A DNA stretch of 64,000 nucleotides, taken from contig CM019064.1 of NCBI GenBank assembly GCA_009667805.1, forward strand, positions 108,350,328-108,414,327. Reading direction: 5' to 3'. Source of the stretch: Leptobrachium leishanense. Taxonomy: Eukaryota > Chordata > Amphibia > Anura > Megophryidae. Each line of letters begins with the position of its first letter. The stretch's first letter is position 1. The notes beneath the pieces are model-generated. The model made no database searches, was not told where the DNA came from, and saw only the letters and a list, made by a program, of their open reading frames with translations. Positions 50,660-63,095 of the stretch are shown here, piece after piece. Both the position numbers and the translations under genes were made by a program.

Positions 50660-50878
50660 ACAAGAGGACATAGTCTTAGATTAGAGGGGCAAAGGTTTAA
50701 AAGTAACATCAGGAAGCATTATTTTACTGAGAGGGTGGTGGATACATGGAACAGCCTTCCAGTAGAAGTGGTTGAGGCCAAAACAGTGATTGAATTTAAG
50801 CAGGCATGGGATAGGCATAAGGCTATCCTAAACAAAAGAAAAATGCAGGTAAAGTATCCATGTAATTGGGCAGACTAG
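50660..50878 (+). pseudogene. CR1 ORF2 C-terminal end after insertion
   Basis: In another frame: RGHSLRLEGQRFKSNIRKHY, FTERVVDTWNSLPVEVVEA and FKQAWDRHKAI, the standard CR1 C-terminus, ending at a stop at 50876-50878 and followed by the 3' UTR and tail. Confidence 0.88.
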
Positions 50879-50936
50879 ATGGGCCGAAAGGTTCTTATCT
50901 GCCGACATTTTCTATGTTTCTATGTTTCTATAAATT

Positions 50937-52057
50937 TATCCTTTATTGACATATATCCTAATTATAATATATTGGCAAATTTTAAACATTTTTGCTGGGG
51001 GTTATTCTTAGTATGCAAGCGGTTGATTATTAGGATTAGGACCATGTTTAAAGGGACACATGTATAAGTCTTGCCCTGAAACATGTATTATTTATATGCT
51101 GCAGCAGGGAAATTATTATCGCTCACCTGGCCTTCCTTTTGCATCTATTAAATGCATTGTAATGATTCTACATGCTGTTGGGTGACATTTATCATGCAAT
51201 GCCCATCAGCCTTAATTAATATATATGTGAATCAAAACATGGATGATACAGCCACCGTGGAGGATTTTAATAATGCAGGGGTGTGAGGGCTATTCGCTGG
51301 ATGTGTTCTTACTTATACAAGCTTGTGAGGGCAGGGCATAGGTATGGCCCGGCACTCTGCACTGGAAAAAAACAGTTTTATCCTGTACAAAACTGCATTA
51401 GCGCTGGGTCTCAGCCTGGGTCTTAGCGTTTCCCTAACGTGTGCTAATCAACCTTGTACACAGATTCCCGTGGATAAGGTGATCTGTTAGTAGATCATCA
51501 GGCGTTTCAGTGACTCATAGTAAATTTTTTCTTTAGCAATGGAGTTTTAGCTCACAACAGGTGATAGGGCCCATTAGGTTTAACCTGGTCTACAGGCCAA
51601 ATGGCTTCACAGATATGTTGAATGTTTGGAAGACTGATAGATTTTATGTACAGATACTGTCCTCTCTATAAGAGTACATTTAATCTTTCTAACTTTGTGA
51701 TATTAACCAAAAACTATGAACAGTTTTGGCATTCCTGTGTTTTGCTACCTGTACTCAATAGAAATGAAGAGTATGACCCGACAGAACCCAAAATATTTAA
51801 ATTGACAATTTACGCATTCCTGGTATGTTTTGTAAACCACACTGTATGAGGTTAACTAGTGAAAGAGTAATTCCACATCCACTTGTTGACAGGGCACATA
51901 CACTAATTCATTATTAAAGTTTCTCTATCATGTCCAGGACAACTAGAGTTTTGAGGTTTAAACACACATGTATGCTATTCCTTTCTCTGACATACTAACT
52001 GTCATCTCATGATGAACAGGCCTCTCATCATAACTCAAGTAATGCGCACATTGTATG
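50937..52057. other. Gene-free stretch
   Basis: AT-rich, no element ends or conserved frames recognised. Confidence 0.35.
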
Positions 52058-52130
52058 AACATATTACAAAATATAATGTGTGTGTCTATGAGCACATCAC
52101 AAAGCTCCACCGCAATAAAACTATAATTTG
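52058..52130 (-). repeat. Single array module
   Basis: TATGAGCACATCACAAAGCT and CACCGCAATAAAACT match the module of 4311-4784 in inverse orientation, next to the Tc1 remnant. Confidence 0.55.
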
Positions 52131-52189
52131 GTACGCTGCCGGTATCTGCTTATAATTCATGCAGATCTATATATACTTTATTCAATAAT

Positions 52190-52783
52190 TTACAGACAGT
52201 AGACAGTTATGGTCACAGGTAACTTAGGACACCAAAGAGCTCTTAAAACTGACTCAGAAAAATACCAAAAGATGCCTAGTGTGCTTACTCACCTGCGTGA
52301 ACATGGCATAGTCATGCTGCAGGGAGGCAAGAAGAAAGTAGATGTAGCCAGAGCAATAAACAATAATGTTCATAATGTGCTTTGCTTAAGAACCGAACTA
52401 ACGTGAGACACGAAGGACAGCTGATTACCTCGCCATGGCAGACCATGTGTAATAACACCTGCAAAGGATGGGTACATCCGACTGTCAAACCTGTGAGACA
52501 GATACAGGATGGCAACACCAACTGCCCAGGTCACACCAGGAATGCACAATACCTCTATCAATGCTCAGTTTGTCTGCAACAGGCTGAGAGAGCCTGGACT
52601 GAGGGCTCATAGGCCACACTAGATACTGACTGTTACTTTTGTTATTATTCCAGCTATGTTCCTCATAAGTCTGTGACACTTGTTTAGTCTTTATCACAGT
52701 TTGACATATGTCTTGCTTATTTTTAAGCCTGCTGGAAATAAAAGCAGTTGAACTTGAGAGGACATTTCTTTTTGCTGAGTTAT
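52190..52783 (+). mobile_element. Internally deleted Tc1/mariner element
   Basis: The 5' part is a decayed transposase start (helix-turn-helix-like GGKKKVDVARAINNNV, then a stop-broken middle). At about 52613 it jumps to the 3' end (CACTAGATACTGACTGTTAC) and ends GAGAGGACATTTCTTTTTGC, TGAGTT. Most of the catalytic domain, including the DDE residues, is missing. Family assignment is from memory of widespread vertebrate Tc1 elements with this end. Confidence 0.6.
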
Positions 52784-53305
52784 ATATAACAGAGAAACCG
52801 TTTTATTACAGTTACAATAATTGTAAAATAGAGTAACAACAATTGTAAAATATACCTTTTTGAGATTATCCTGTTTTCTTCAGTTCATTAACAAAACAGA
52901 TAACCCTGTGATACTATATATAAGACTAAGAGGACTTTTGGTGAAGAATAATGGTGTTTCTGTTGTTTGCATAAACTTTGTCTGCCATGGTTGAATATCC
53001 CTTCTCTGGATAACTGATGCTCACCATGGTTGCAAGAATGAAGAACATCATCAGTTATCAAATGACTTGTAAAATGAATTCAACCCGGTTGTAAAAAAAA
53101 GGCCGATCCCTTAGCAAGGAAAGGGCAAAGGGCAAATGTCCATAGTGTTCTGACTCACTCTGTGAGAAAGCTGAGGAAAATTCATAGAATGCTGACTTTC
53201 CACAAAGTGGGAGATCAATGAGGACAATTATTATAATATATATATATTTGGATTGTGGTGGAGGGCAAAAAATTTGATAAAACCCTACACGCAATCAGCA
53301 ATAAG

Positions 53306-53470
53306 GTTTATTATTGCAGAAGCCATTTGCACATCACAGCAATTCAAAGAACTACATCACAGAGCTCCTGTGCTACATTCTCCATATGCAGCAAGGAACT
53401 CTAGGTAAGACATGCAAATTACATCTGTCTCAGTTTTTTGCATCCCGGGTCTGTTTTCACATGTTACTAT
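53306..53470 (+). repeat. TA-associated dispersed repeat, copy 4 (partial)
   Basis: Keeps CAGCAATTCAAAGAACT through GCATCCCGGGTCTGTTTTCA; the GGTCAGGTTTATGC end is missing. A TATATATATA run lies upstream at 53238-53250. Confidence 0.6.
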
Positions 53471-55386
53471 ATAACGAACCACCTCTGGCAAGAAATAATG
53501 GATGTAATAAATACTGAGTTGCATTCCGAACAAGCTAGAAATACAGAAAAATTCAATATCCAACTGAAAAGCAACCAAATACAAAGCAAAACAAACTGTA
53601 AGAGCAGAAAAGTGTATTTAACAACCCAATAAGTTCTAAAAGTTTCCTGGCCATGAGATTGTGCATGCAGTCATCCTAATACTCATGGCATGGGTTGGGT
53701 TATAGTTTAACAAGCAGCCACCGCAACCATCGCTTTCCTTCCAGTTATGCGCATTGGCAATCAGATCACAAATTCACCATAAAAGATGGGGTATTTTTTA
53801 ATCTCAACCCATTCTTCATGATGAAGAAAATAGTTTTACAAGAATATCAGTAGTCCCATATTTATATATAATGTTATATTTTTGTATTATTTTCTTGTAC
53901 GCTCTACAACTGTTTGCAAGTACAAACAAAAATGCACAACTACAAACAAATGTTTTCCTAAATTACTAAATGTCTTGGTTTTACCAAAATTCCTTTAATT
54001 GCATAAATAATATAAAACTATATCATCGGTGTCAATTACCAGCACTCATTTGCTTTGCATTGAAAGGTGTTTAGCCAATACCCTACTTTGTCCACACTGC
54101 ATTTCCTGTAAGACATAAGATCACCGGTAAATCCTACAATTTGTCAGCCATGACAGTCACTAAATCCTTTTTCCGCCTCCATCCATTGACAGCTTGCTGA
54201 GTCTGATAATTGTAAAAGACCTTGAATGACAGGACACTCTCTGATCCTCATAGAGGCAATGGTTGAATAAAAACCTCTGCCAACATTTAAAGGCATATAA
54301 TGCACTAAAAGTGAAGTAAATATTAACGACATTTTCACATTATCCTAGAGTCTGAAGAGAAGTAATTTATCATTGCCCCAAGTAACCCATTTATCATCCT
54401 AATCATAAGCAGCATAATTAGCGTGAAGCTTCCCGTGTGCATTTTTTGCTTTGATCTTAATATAGGCTTTGATATTTGAGCATATACAAATGACCTTTTT
54501 CGTAATTGACATTGGAAAATGTTGAAAAGTGTAATAAAACAGGTTTATTGAGTGTAATATCACAGCGTAGGCCCTACGTACTGCAACAAGAATGTCACAG
54601 CCAGAACAAAAAAAAAGTTAAAATGCCCCATCCCCACGACAGAATGTCTGGAGGACACATTTATACTTTTTTGTTTTCAAAATTAGATTTTTTTTTCTTC
54701 ACATACTTTATATTTTTAAAGTTATATTTTATACAGGCCAGGACATACTTGAAAACGAGAGAAATCTCAATGTATCCTTCCTGGTAAAATCCTTTATAAA
54801 TAAAATAAATAAATATAAATAAAGCTGCTTTCTCAAACAAAAATGAATAAAATTTAATTAAAAATAAGGGGAAAAAATACAAAATAAAAAACATGCATGC
54901 ATAAACAAGGTACAGTTCTGAAATGTGTACGGACTGTTCTATAGCGCAGTCTACTAAGTAGATTCTTCTCCAGATAAAGTCTAGGTGAGAATATAATTAA
55001 AGTAACACACTGTTATCACACACTGGCAGGTACAATGGAATCAGATATGTTTGTATCAGTTCCTAGGTTGCAATTAAGAATCATTATAAAGCTGCCCAAT
55101 GGTGTCTGTGTTTTTTTTTCCTTTCTCTTTTTTTTTCTTTTTTCTCAAGTCATTATGTTGGTCGTGGAGTGACATGGTAAAATACCACTTGAGATAATTA
55201 GTAAACTGGTAAGTAAAAGCACTTAATTATATGCTGTGATTACGGTTTGTAATCTGTAATTTATGTTGGATCTGTTATTAACTTTATCTCTCTTATATTG
55301 AATACAGACAAAATGAGCATTAACATTTCCAAATGCAAATCAATATTTTAATTAAAATAATAGTAGTTTTTTATGAATTAAAAGAT
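53471..55386. other. Gene-free stretch with a retroposon tail
   Basis: AT-rich. At 54740-54826 the words ATGTATCCTTCCTGGTAAAA, TCCTTTATAAATAAAATAAA form a retroposon 3' end also present at 62396-62457. Nothing else recognised. Confidence 0.4.
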
Positions 55387-55389
55387 ATG

Positions 55390-56085
55390 GGGCTCTATTA
55401 CATTCTTCACGCAAAAATGCACGGTAAACGCGTGAATTTTTGCGCGAAGCGTTAAACGTTAACTCGCGTAAATTAACGCTGGTATTACAATCCTCGCGCA
55501 TTATTCCATCCGTCAAAAGATAACGCGCGAAAAAAAAGACGCGCAAAAACGCACGTGCATTAACGTTGCGCGAAGAAATCGGTGTGCGGACTGTTTTTTT
55601 ATGCTATTCAGCCAATCAGAATTAAGAACCTTAATTGTCTCACGTTAAGTTTTTGCGCCTGTCAAAGTTAATCTGCGTATATATGCTGCATCAAAAAAAA
55701 ACAAGCACAACTTCTCAAATTTATTGTTTGGGTATGAGTAGAATGTGTAACTATACTGTGCTGTGTTATTTTTTTTGAGCTGGTGTACTTGGTTTCGGCC
55801 AGGACGTTCAGATTTGCCGTTAACACCAGCTTTTCAAAGACGTTAAAATTATGCGCGAAAAAGCTGTGCGTTAAATTTTGCGCATAGATTGTAATACCAT
55901 CCGCGTACCAGCGCACAAACGCATTTGCGCTCACAATGTTAAGTATAGGACGCGCGCAGTAGACGTTAACGAGCATTTTTTGCACAGACATTGTAATATG
56001 ACGTTCAGCGCAAAGGGTTTTGCCCCTCTCGTTAATGCATTTTTGCGCACGCGTTAACGTTTGCGCGAAGAATGTAATAGAGCCC
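55390..56085 (+). mobile_element. 3-bp-TSD MITE, GGGCTCTATTACATTC family, copy B
   Basis: ATG on both sides (55387-55389, 56086-56088). Ends GGGCTCTATTACATTCTTC and complement; interior shares AGCCAATCAGAATTAAGAAC and CCAGGACGTTCAGATTTGCC with copy C. A minus-strand frame crossing it has no domain. Confidence 0.87.
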
Positions 56086-56088
56086 ATG

Positions 56089-56887
56089 CTGTCTATACTA
56101 AAAACACATAATGAATACAAAACAATAATAGCAATGTATCAATGATTTTTAAAACAGTGCAGTATGTTGGAAAATAAAAATAGCTGCACATTAATACTGC
56201 CAACTTAAAAGGTCTTCATAACTACAGATGCAGAACGCACTCCATTTATTGTGAGAACAAAGGAGCAATTTTTATTATGCCAGCACAGCAAGGGCAGAAA
56301 AATGAGTAACGCACAGCCAGAAAAAAAAAAGACAGAGAGAGAGAGTACATAGAGGTTAAGTGACTTTCTTTTACCCAGGGTCTTGCATAACAAGATTTTG
56401 TTGCATTCCCTGTCGATGAGAACATTTTTGTTGAATAGGTCTCACAGTATGAAACTAGAGAGTTGTAAACCATAACTTTAATTGCAACCATAGGTTTAAT
56501 AATCACATGCTCTTATTTGCTGTAGCCTCTGAAACATGGGATAGTTGATATTTACCCTATGTTACATTAGTCAAATAAATTTTAAAAAATGGTAATTTTG
56601 GTTTATGTGTAATATTTTAGATGGTTACTTGCAGGACATCATTTGACAAATTGAGATTAATTAAATTGGGGGATTGTACAGTAATGTGAAAGACTAATAA
56701 ATAGTGAGCAAAATAATAAATGTGTCTACAATTGATTCACTGGAAACTTTTTTCACATTTAAATGATCCCAATATGTTTTTTGTTTTCCCAGAATGACTG
56801 TTTTGTGTTGAGTTTTAAGTCTGAATTCACTGTAGGAAAACCAGACATGCCAATGCCTTGACTTTCTTCTATATCTATAAAGGAATC
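56089..56887. other. Gene-free stretch
   Basis: No recognised element or gene. Confidence 0.35.
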
Positions 56888-56890
56888 TAA

Positions 56891-58942
56891 CAGGGTTATT
56901 CAAAGAGATCGGAAAAGTCACCGCACGTTCGGTGACTTTTCTTTCCCCGCACTTTGGGGGATTCGGCGATTCCTAGTTTGTTGACCCTGCGGTGTATTCT
57001 GCAAGCACCACTGGGCCCCAGTCGTGCAGGGAATATTCGCCGCAAACCAACAGAAAACTTGCCTAACACAAACCAAATACTCACCGAACACTCACTGAAA
57101 AACCACAGAAACCGCCACAAAAACCAAGCCGAACACGCTAGAAAAACCCGACTAGCCACCGATCACAGCGCAGAGCAGCCACTGGGAAAAGCCGACTAGC
57201 AGATGAACGGGGTGAAAAAAGAAGAAAAACAGTTTGCTTGAAAGTTTTAAATTTGAAACGCTGTTTGCATAAAAACTCCTGAACGAAAATGTCTGAAATT
57301 TACATATAAGGTACTATGAATGATAATTAAAAGGTCTGTTACAGAAAGATGAAAAAACTATTTAACCCCTTCACTGCGGAGGATGTGTGGGGAGCGTCCT
57401 AATTGACTCCCGCTATTTGCGGGGGACGTTCCCCACACATCCTCCACTTGCGGGAGCCCCCACGGAGATACTCACCTCTCTGTCCGGGGTCCCACGGCGT
57501 TTTGACTTCAGCAAAGTCAAATGCTGAATTTGAACCCGACGTCTGATGTCATCGCACCACGCGCGATGACGCCATTTCCAGGTGACCCCCCTGCAATGCC
57601 GGGAGATTGCCTGAAAGGGAGGGGGGATCCTTTTGGATCCCTCTTCCTCCCGATCAGGAGGGTTTACAGAAAAAAAACAGACACCGCTTTGAAGGGCATT
57701 GTCTGCTTTTTAACCCCTTACATGCCAGATCGCAGATCGCGATCTAGCTCGGGTGGGGGCCGCCATCTTGGTTGGCGGCTCCACCTCTGGGTTCCCCCTC
57801 GCCTCCTAACGTGTCGTGCATAGCGCGATGATGTCAGATAGCCGGAGAACCCCTAGCTGCCCGGGGATTTCCCAAGGAAATCCCCTGGTGGAGATAGGGG
57901 GTTCCTTTGAACCCAAATATCTCCAGAACCGCAGCTAGGGGTCATGGAGGGTGTAATTCTAAAGGTCTGAGCATGGCCTTTCGAATGATACCAAACATGA
58001 CCATGTTCAAAGTAAAAAAAAAATACAAATAATAAATAAAAAAAATTGACAAAAAAATAAAAACATGTTGTGTTTTTGTGTTGTTTTTCTTAATACAGCA
58101 ATATTGTTCCCATTTCAATTATAATGTGAACAATGACGCTGCACTTATGACTTTTTTCTATGGGGTGCGTTTGCTAATAATCACGTAATTCCCCCCAAAA
58201 AATTTAACGAGTCCCCATTTCTAATTTTTGTACAAGCACACCCTATAGAAAATATAAGCGCAAATGTTCATGTGGTAAAATGTGATAAAAACACTTGCAT
58301 TTTTTATTATAATATTCAGGCAGGACATGACGTATACATATAAAAATGATATATTATGAATCTGCTGTCTGCCGAAAAAAAAATATATATTTCAGGGTCA
58401 TATAATAAAACGTGGCTTCTAAAACGCGTTTAAACATGAGCAAAAGTGGTAAAAATGAGCTCAGCTCATAGCGGTGAAATGCCTCAGCAGTGAAGGGGTT
58501 AAAAAAAGACGGAAAATAAATTTTGAGAAAAAAATCCCAAAAAATGCTTAAAAGATCCAAAATAAATCGAAAAATAAAAAGACTTTTTACTGTAGAATAA
58601 AACAATAAACAGTTTATTAGATATTGAATTAAAAATGGAATATTTTTTAACATTGAAGCCTATGGGATTCTCCTGAATTAACCTGCTGAATGAAACCACC
58701 GAACAGCAGGGCACTTAAGCAAATTTTCACTGCTGTTCGGTGTTCTCTGAATAAACAAACCATTGCTTCTCTATGGGGATTTAACTGCCCTCGAACAGGC
58801 ACCGTATGTGCAGGCAATTCGGCAACATTTGGCAAACTGCCTGCTCTTAGAATAGCCAAATGGCCAGGAAATGTAACTGCATGCTGAATTTCAGTGTCCG
58901 GGTACATTTCGGGGCCAGATCGGCTCTCTTTGAATAACCCTG
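56891..58942. mobile_element. CAGGGTTATTC-family element split by a piggyBac-type insert
   Basis: TAA on both sides (56888-56890, 58943-58945). Ends CAGGGTTATTCAAAGAG and ...CTCTTTGAATAACCCTG. Without the insert and its extra TTAA it is 915 bp, close to the 899-bp relative at 40555-41453, and both ends and interior agree in order. Confidence 0.88.
57366..58498. mobile_element. piggyBac-type element nested in 56891-58942
   Basis: TTAA at both sides (57362-57365, 58499-58502), ends CCCCTTCACTGC and GCAGTGAAGGGG. The interior is long for the family (1133 bp) and has an internal TTTTTAACCCCTTACATGCC at about 57709, suggesting a further nested or fused family member. No transposase frame. Confidence 0.85.
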
Positions 58943-59470
58943 TAAGACACCCAAAATCTATATAAATGTAAAGGATGTCAGCAGAATAAACTCAAAGCTA
59001 AAATTATAATTGTATTTTATGCTTCCTTGCATTTAGAGGATTATGCATTTCTAACAATGATTTGTTATCATAAACGCCAGTGTTGTTATGTTTTCAGAAT
59101 TGGAATCAATGAAGCGTGTAGATAATGTAGCAACAGCATTTTCAAAATACAGAGAATAAACAAATCTAAAGTGTCTTTATTATTACTTTTATTATTATTA
59201 TTAGAACACTATTATGCAATAATATGATAAGTTTATGGCAGCAGAGACAATGGTAGACAAGGTAAACAGATTTGAGGTTAACAAACAAACACTAACTATT
59301 CATAATACGCAACAGCTAATGTATATATCAAAAACACTGCAAAAAGAAAGAAAAAGGCAGATAGAAAATGAATCCGTCACACATATTTTGTGATAAATAG
59401 AAACATATGTTGAACAAGTCATTGCTGAAATATCTGCTTGATTTATTATCTGTAACTCAGGAAATATATA

Positions 59471-60190
59471 GGGCTCTATTACATTTCTTGCGCAAAAACG
59501 CTCGGGCAGCGCAATTTTTTTGTGTGCAACGTTAAACGTTAACGCGCGTAAATTAACGCTGGTATTACAATCAGAGTGCATTTTTTCATCCGTCCGAAAA
59601 AATTGAGCGTAAAAAAAATACATGCGAAAACTCGCGCGCATTAACGTTGTGCGCAGAAATCGGTGGGCAGACTGTTTTTTCACGAGATTCAGCCAATCAG
59701 AATTAAGAACCACAATTGTCTCTTCAAAATCAATCTGAGTATATATGCTGCAGCAATAATAAAAACATGCACAACTTCTCCATTTTATTGTTTGGGTATG
59801 TGTAGAATGTGTAACTATACTGTGCTGTGTTTTTTTTTTTAAGCTGATGTATTTGGGTTCGGCCAGGACGTTCAGATTTGCCATTAACATCAGCTTTAAA
59901 AAGACGTTAAAATTATGCGCGCAAACGTTGTCGGTTAAATTTTGCTCTACGATTGTAATACTATGCGCGTACCAGCGCACGAACACATTTGCGCTCACAA
60001 TGTTAAGTATGGGATGCGCGCACGAACTTGCGCTCGCGCAGGGTTCACGCAGGGTCACTCGTGTTAGACGATAACGCGCTTTTTGTGCGCGAACGTCGTA
60101 ATACGAAGTTCAGCGCAAAGGGTTTTTCCCCTCGTATTAATGTGTTTTTGCGCACGTGCAAAATTGTGCGCGAAGAATGTAATAGGGCCC
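59471..60190 (+). mobile_element. 3-bp-TSD MITE, GGGCTCTATTACATTC family, copy C
   Basis: ATA on both sides (59468-59470, 60191-60193). Same ends and interior as copy B. A 252-codon minus-strand frame runs through it and into flanking DNA; its sequence parallels the frame in copy B but has no recognised domain. Confidence 0.87.
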
Positions 60191-60340
60191 ATAGTGTGTG
60201 TTACATTTAACATAACATTTGAAGGTATGTTTTGCTTTGTGTTGTTTTCCTAGTCATATGATTCCTTTTCATTTAAGGTGTTATTCAAAAGGTGCCAGTG
60301 TTTGATGACGTTGCACAATTCACTTGTGTTGTAACTGTGA

Positions 60341-60590
60341 GTCCACTAAGGAGGTTATTCAAAGAGTGTCTGTGTGTACCGAAATTGCAAACAATAGTGA
60401 AAATCAGCATTGTTACTACGCAGACAAATACCTGTGTTTCACAAAACAAAAATCCAAACCACAGCAGAAGCTTCTTCAGATCTCTTTTGTGAAACACAGG
60501 CATTTGTCACCGTAACAACAACGCCGATTTTCACCATTGTTTGCAATTTCAGAAAACACAGACACTCTTTGAAAAACCTCCATAGTGGAA
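60341..60590. repeat. Foldback repeat with GAGGTTATTCAAAGAG ends
   Basis: Arms of about 115 bp meet near 60465 (CACAGCAGAAGCTTCTTC region); outer ends GTCCACTAAGGAGGTTATTC and GAAAAACCTCCATAGTGGA. The terminal motif resembles the CAGGGTTATTC family. TSD not clear. Confidence 0.65.
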
Positions 60591-61221
60591 ACAGCTTTTA
60601 TAATTTTACAAAATGATTGGGGTACATTTTATACCATATAAACTTACATAAACACAAAAAAGGGAAATACCGACTGATAAAGCTTGAGAGCAGAACCCTA
60701 ATTGTTTTTTTATTGTGTATATTAAAGCAGCATTTTATGATCCACCGTCTGCATCCTGGTTACTGTTTCCATGTTGGAATCGGTACTCCTGTTACCTTAA
60801 ATATACATGCTTATATACTGAGCCAGTGACGACCATATAGGCTCAAAACCAAGTGAGTTGGATATATATGCTTTTTTATTTAGTATGCCTATTATACAGA
60901 GCTGTGCAGTCCTCTCTTATATACATGGTCGAAATTGGCTGGTGGCTGGAGGAATAAGGAATGGACCCACTTCGCACTGATTGAGCCTCATGATTATAGG
61001 CTCAGAATCATATCAGTTGATATCCATTGGGTTGTTGCCTTTATATACATGAATATTCTGACATACTGTGTTGTGCGATTGTATGCTTTCTGCTTATATT
61101 TTACGTGTACCATTGAAGATTTCGGACGTCTCTTCAGTTCTTTTCCCTCTACGACAAAATATAGGAGGGTAACATTATATATTTGTGTGTGCACAAGGAG
61201 TTATATATGTAATACAATAGT

Positions 61222-61401
61222 CAGGGTTATTCAGAGAGCGTGAAAAGCAGGAGAATGACTGGAGAATGAAAAATTCTAGGTCAAAATATCCAAACCAGAA
61301 AAATTCTCCCTTTCATCTCACTTTCCAAATCAGCTATTTTGACCTAGAATTTTTCATTCTCCAGTCATTCTCCTGCTTTACACGCTCTCTGAATAACCCT
61401 G
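61222..61401. mobile_element. Foldback MITE (180 bp), CAGGGTTATTC family
   Basis: AGT on both sides (61219-61221, 61402-61404). The element is two nearly identical inverted arms (CAGGGTTATTCAGAGAGCG; AGCAGGAGAATGACTGGAG). Confidence 0.85.
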
Positions 61402-61404
61402 AGT

Positions 61405-63091
61405 GTGTATATGTATATAGTGGAAAGCTTAACACTGCTGTATACACGGCTGGAGTGACACTGTTATTTCTCTATATAAACTTAATTTGTCTTCACTGTT
61501 TAGTGGAGGTGTATTATACTCGTGTTTTGACCCTGCCCATTGGTGCTGTTTCCTTTTATCTAGTTCTTAGTTTAAAAAAATAGGAGAGCATTAAGGAAAT
61601 AGTAGTTTTTTCATTGATAGGCTCATCCATATAGTAGTTGAAGCAGTGCTGAGGTAATCATTGCAAGTAATAACCATAATTTATTGTCAGGGTGACTGTG
61701 ACTAATAAAATGGAATTGTCCACCACTAACCCTCCCCAAAATTCATCAGGGGGGTGCTATTATGTTACATGGGAAGTGAATTTTACCATACACTTTCTTT
61801 TAATAATAGGCTCTACCTGCATCACATGGCCAAACAGAATCACAGCATGTATTAAATCTGGTTTGTCCAAATTTAATTTAAAAAAAGTTATTAATGAAAT
61901 GGCGCGACCAATCTGAAGCTTTCTGCTGTGCACATGTCTTATTAATTTTAAGGGATTCAGTGGGAATAGAGAAGTGCAGAAAGAAATATTATGACTTAGA
62001 AAATCTTCCACATCAATATTAACATATGGCATATGAAGCATAAAAAAAGGAAGTGTAAATAAATTTCATCACTGAGCAAACTAACTGAAATTGAAATGCC
62101 TGGAAGGATTTAGATTAATGCCTTCACTAACAAGTGGTTTTCCATAAATCCACTGCCAGGATCCAGTGGATTTAAGGAAAACCACTTTCTATTACAGACA
62201 GATTAAAATGTATATACCCTCCACACATACATTTTAAAGACAATAAGCTTATCTGACAGTTTTAATCCTTAGCATCCCCGTTTTAGCAGGTAGTGGGTAA
62301 TATTGCCCAAACAGTGGCCCATGCTCAAGTTAGTATTGGGTTATGTATTCTATGTATTTAACAATAGTTTATCAATAAAACAAGGAAGTGTAAATAAATG
62401 AGAGAAATCCCAATGTATCCTTCCTGGTAAAATCCTTTCTCAAAAAAAATAAATAAGCATCTATCATCACACATTACATGATGCAATTCATACCACATTA
62501 ATGTTTTATAGCCATGTATGTGATGTGTCTTGTGTATGTAATGGTTACCAAGGACAAAAACCTAATTTGTATAGAAACTGTTTTTAAATTCAGATTGTAC
62601 AATTATTGTTGTTTTATGAACTATCACATGGAACTGGAATTAAAAGAATGATTTGTTTATAGATTTAAAATGAATTTAGTATGAGAAACAGGTCATAGAC
62701 CTAGATTAAGCAATGGAAAAAAAAACATGTATTTTTAGAGTAATTTTATTTCTAATGTTAAATCAATAACACCTGAAATATGTTACCATAGCAACGAGAA
62801 TATCCTAAGAAAAAGCAAACATCATAGCATTCCTTAGGTAGGAAAAACAAAAAGCAAGGCTAATTAAACAACAAAACAAAATAGAAAAGAGCCGATGTTT
62901 TGTAGCCATTAGCATCATTGCTGTAAGGCAAAGAAACAATACAACACAACTCATCCTTATTCTCCATGTTTTAGGACCATGCCCCTGTTGTAATAATTTG
63001 GTATTTTCTACTTGGTGAGATTTTTTTTGTAATCTGCACTCTTATTTGATATGCTGATATGTTGTTACAGCTAATGTATTGATTTGGCTAT
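61405..63091. other. Gene-free stretch with a retroposon tail
   Basis: AT-rich. A retroposon end lies at 62396-62457 (ATGTATCCTTCCTGGTAAAA, then A/T-rich tail). A hairpin is listed separately. No gene recognised. Confidence 0.35.
62132..62187. repeat. 24-bp arm hairpin
   Basis: AAGTGGTTTTCCATAAATCC and complement (GGATTTAAGGAAAACCACTT) around an 8-nt loop, with one mismatch. Confidence 0.75.
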
Positions 63092-63095
63092 TTAA

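Larger units (their letters stand above)
45700..50936 (+). mobile_element. Nearly full-length CR1 LINE
   Basis: Contains ORF1 with an esterase domain, ORF2 with endonuclease and reverse transcriptase, and the CR1 3' end with GGGCAGACTAGATGGGCCG and a TTTCTATGTTTCTATGTTTC tail. Interrupted by a hAT-type element (46810-47814) and by an unrecognised insertion of about 265 bp (50377-50640). The 5' boundary is approximate. Confidence 0.9.

Noticed and set aside
59300..60058. 252-codon minus-strand open frame as a gene
   Set aside because: Runs across a MITE boundary and has no recognised domain; kept only as a finding about the MITE family.
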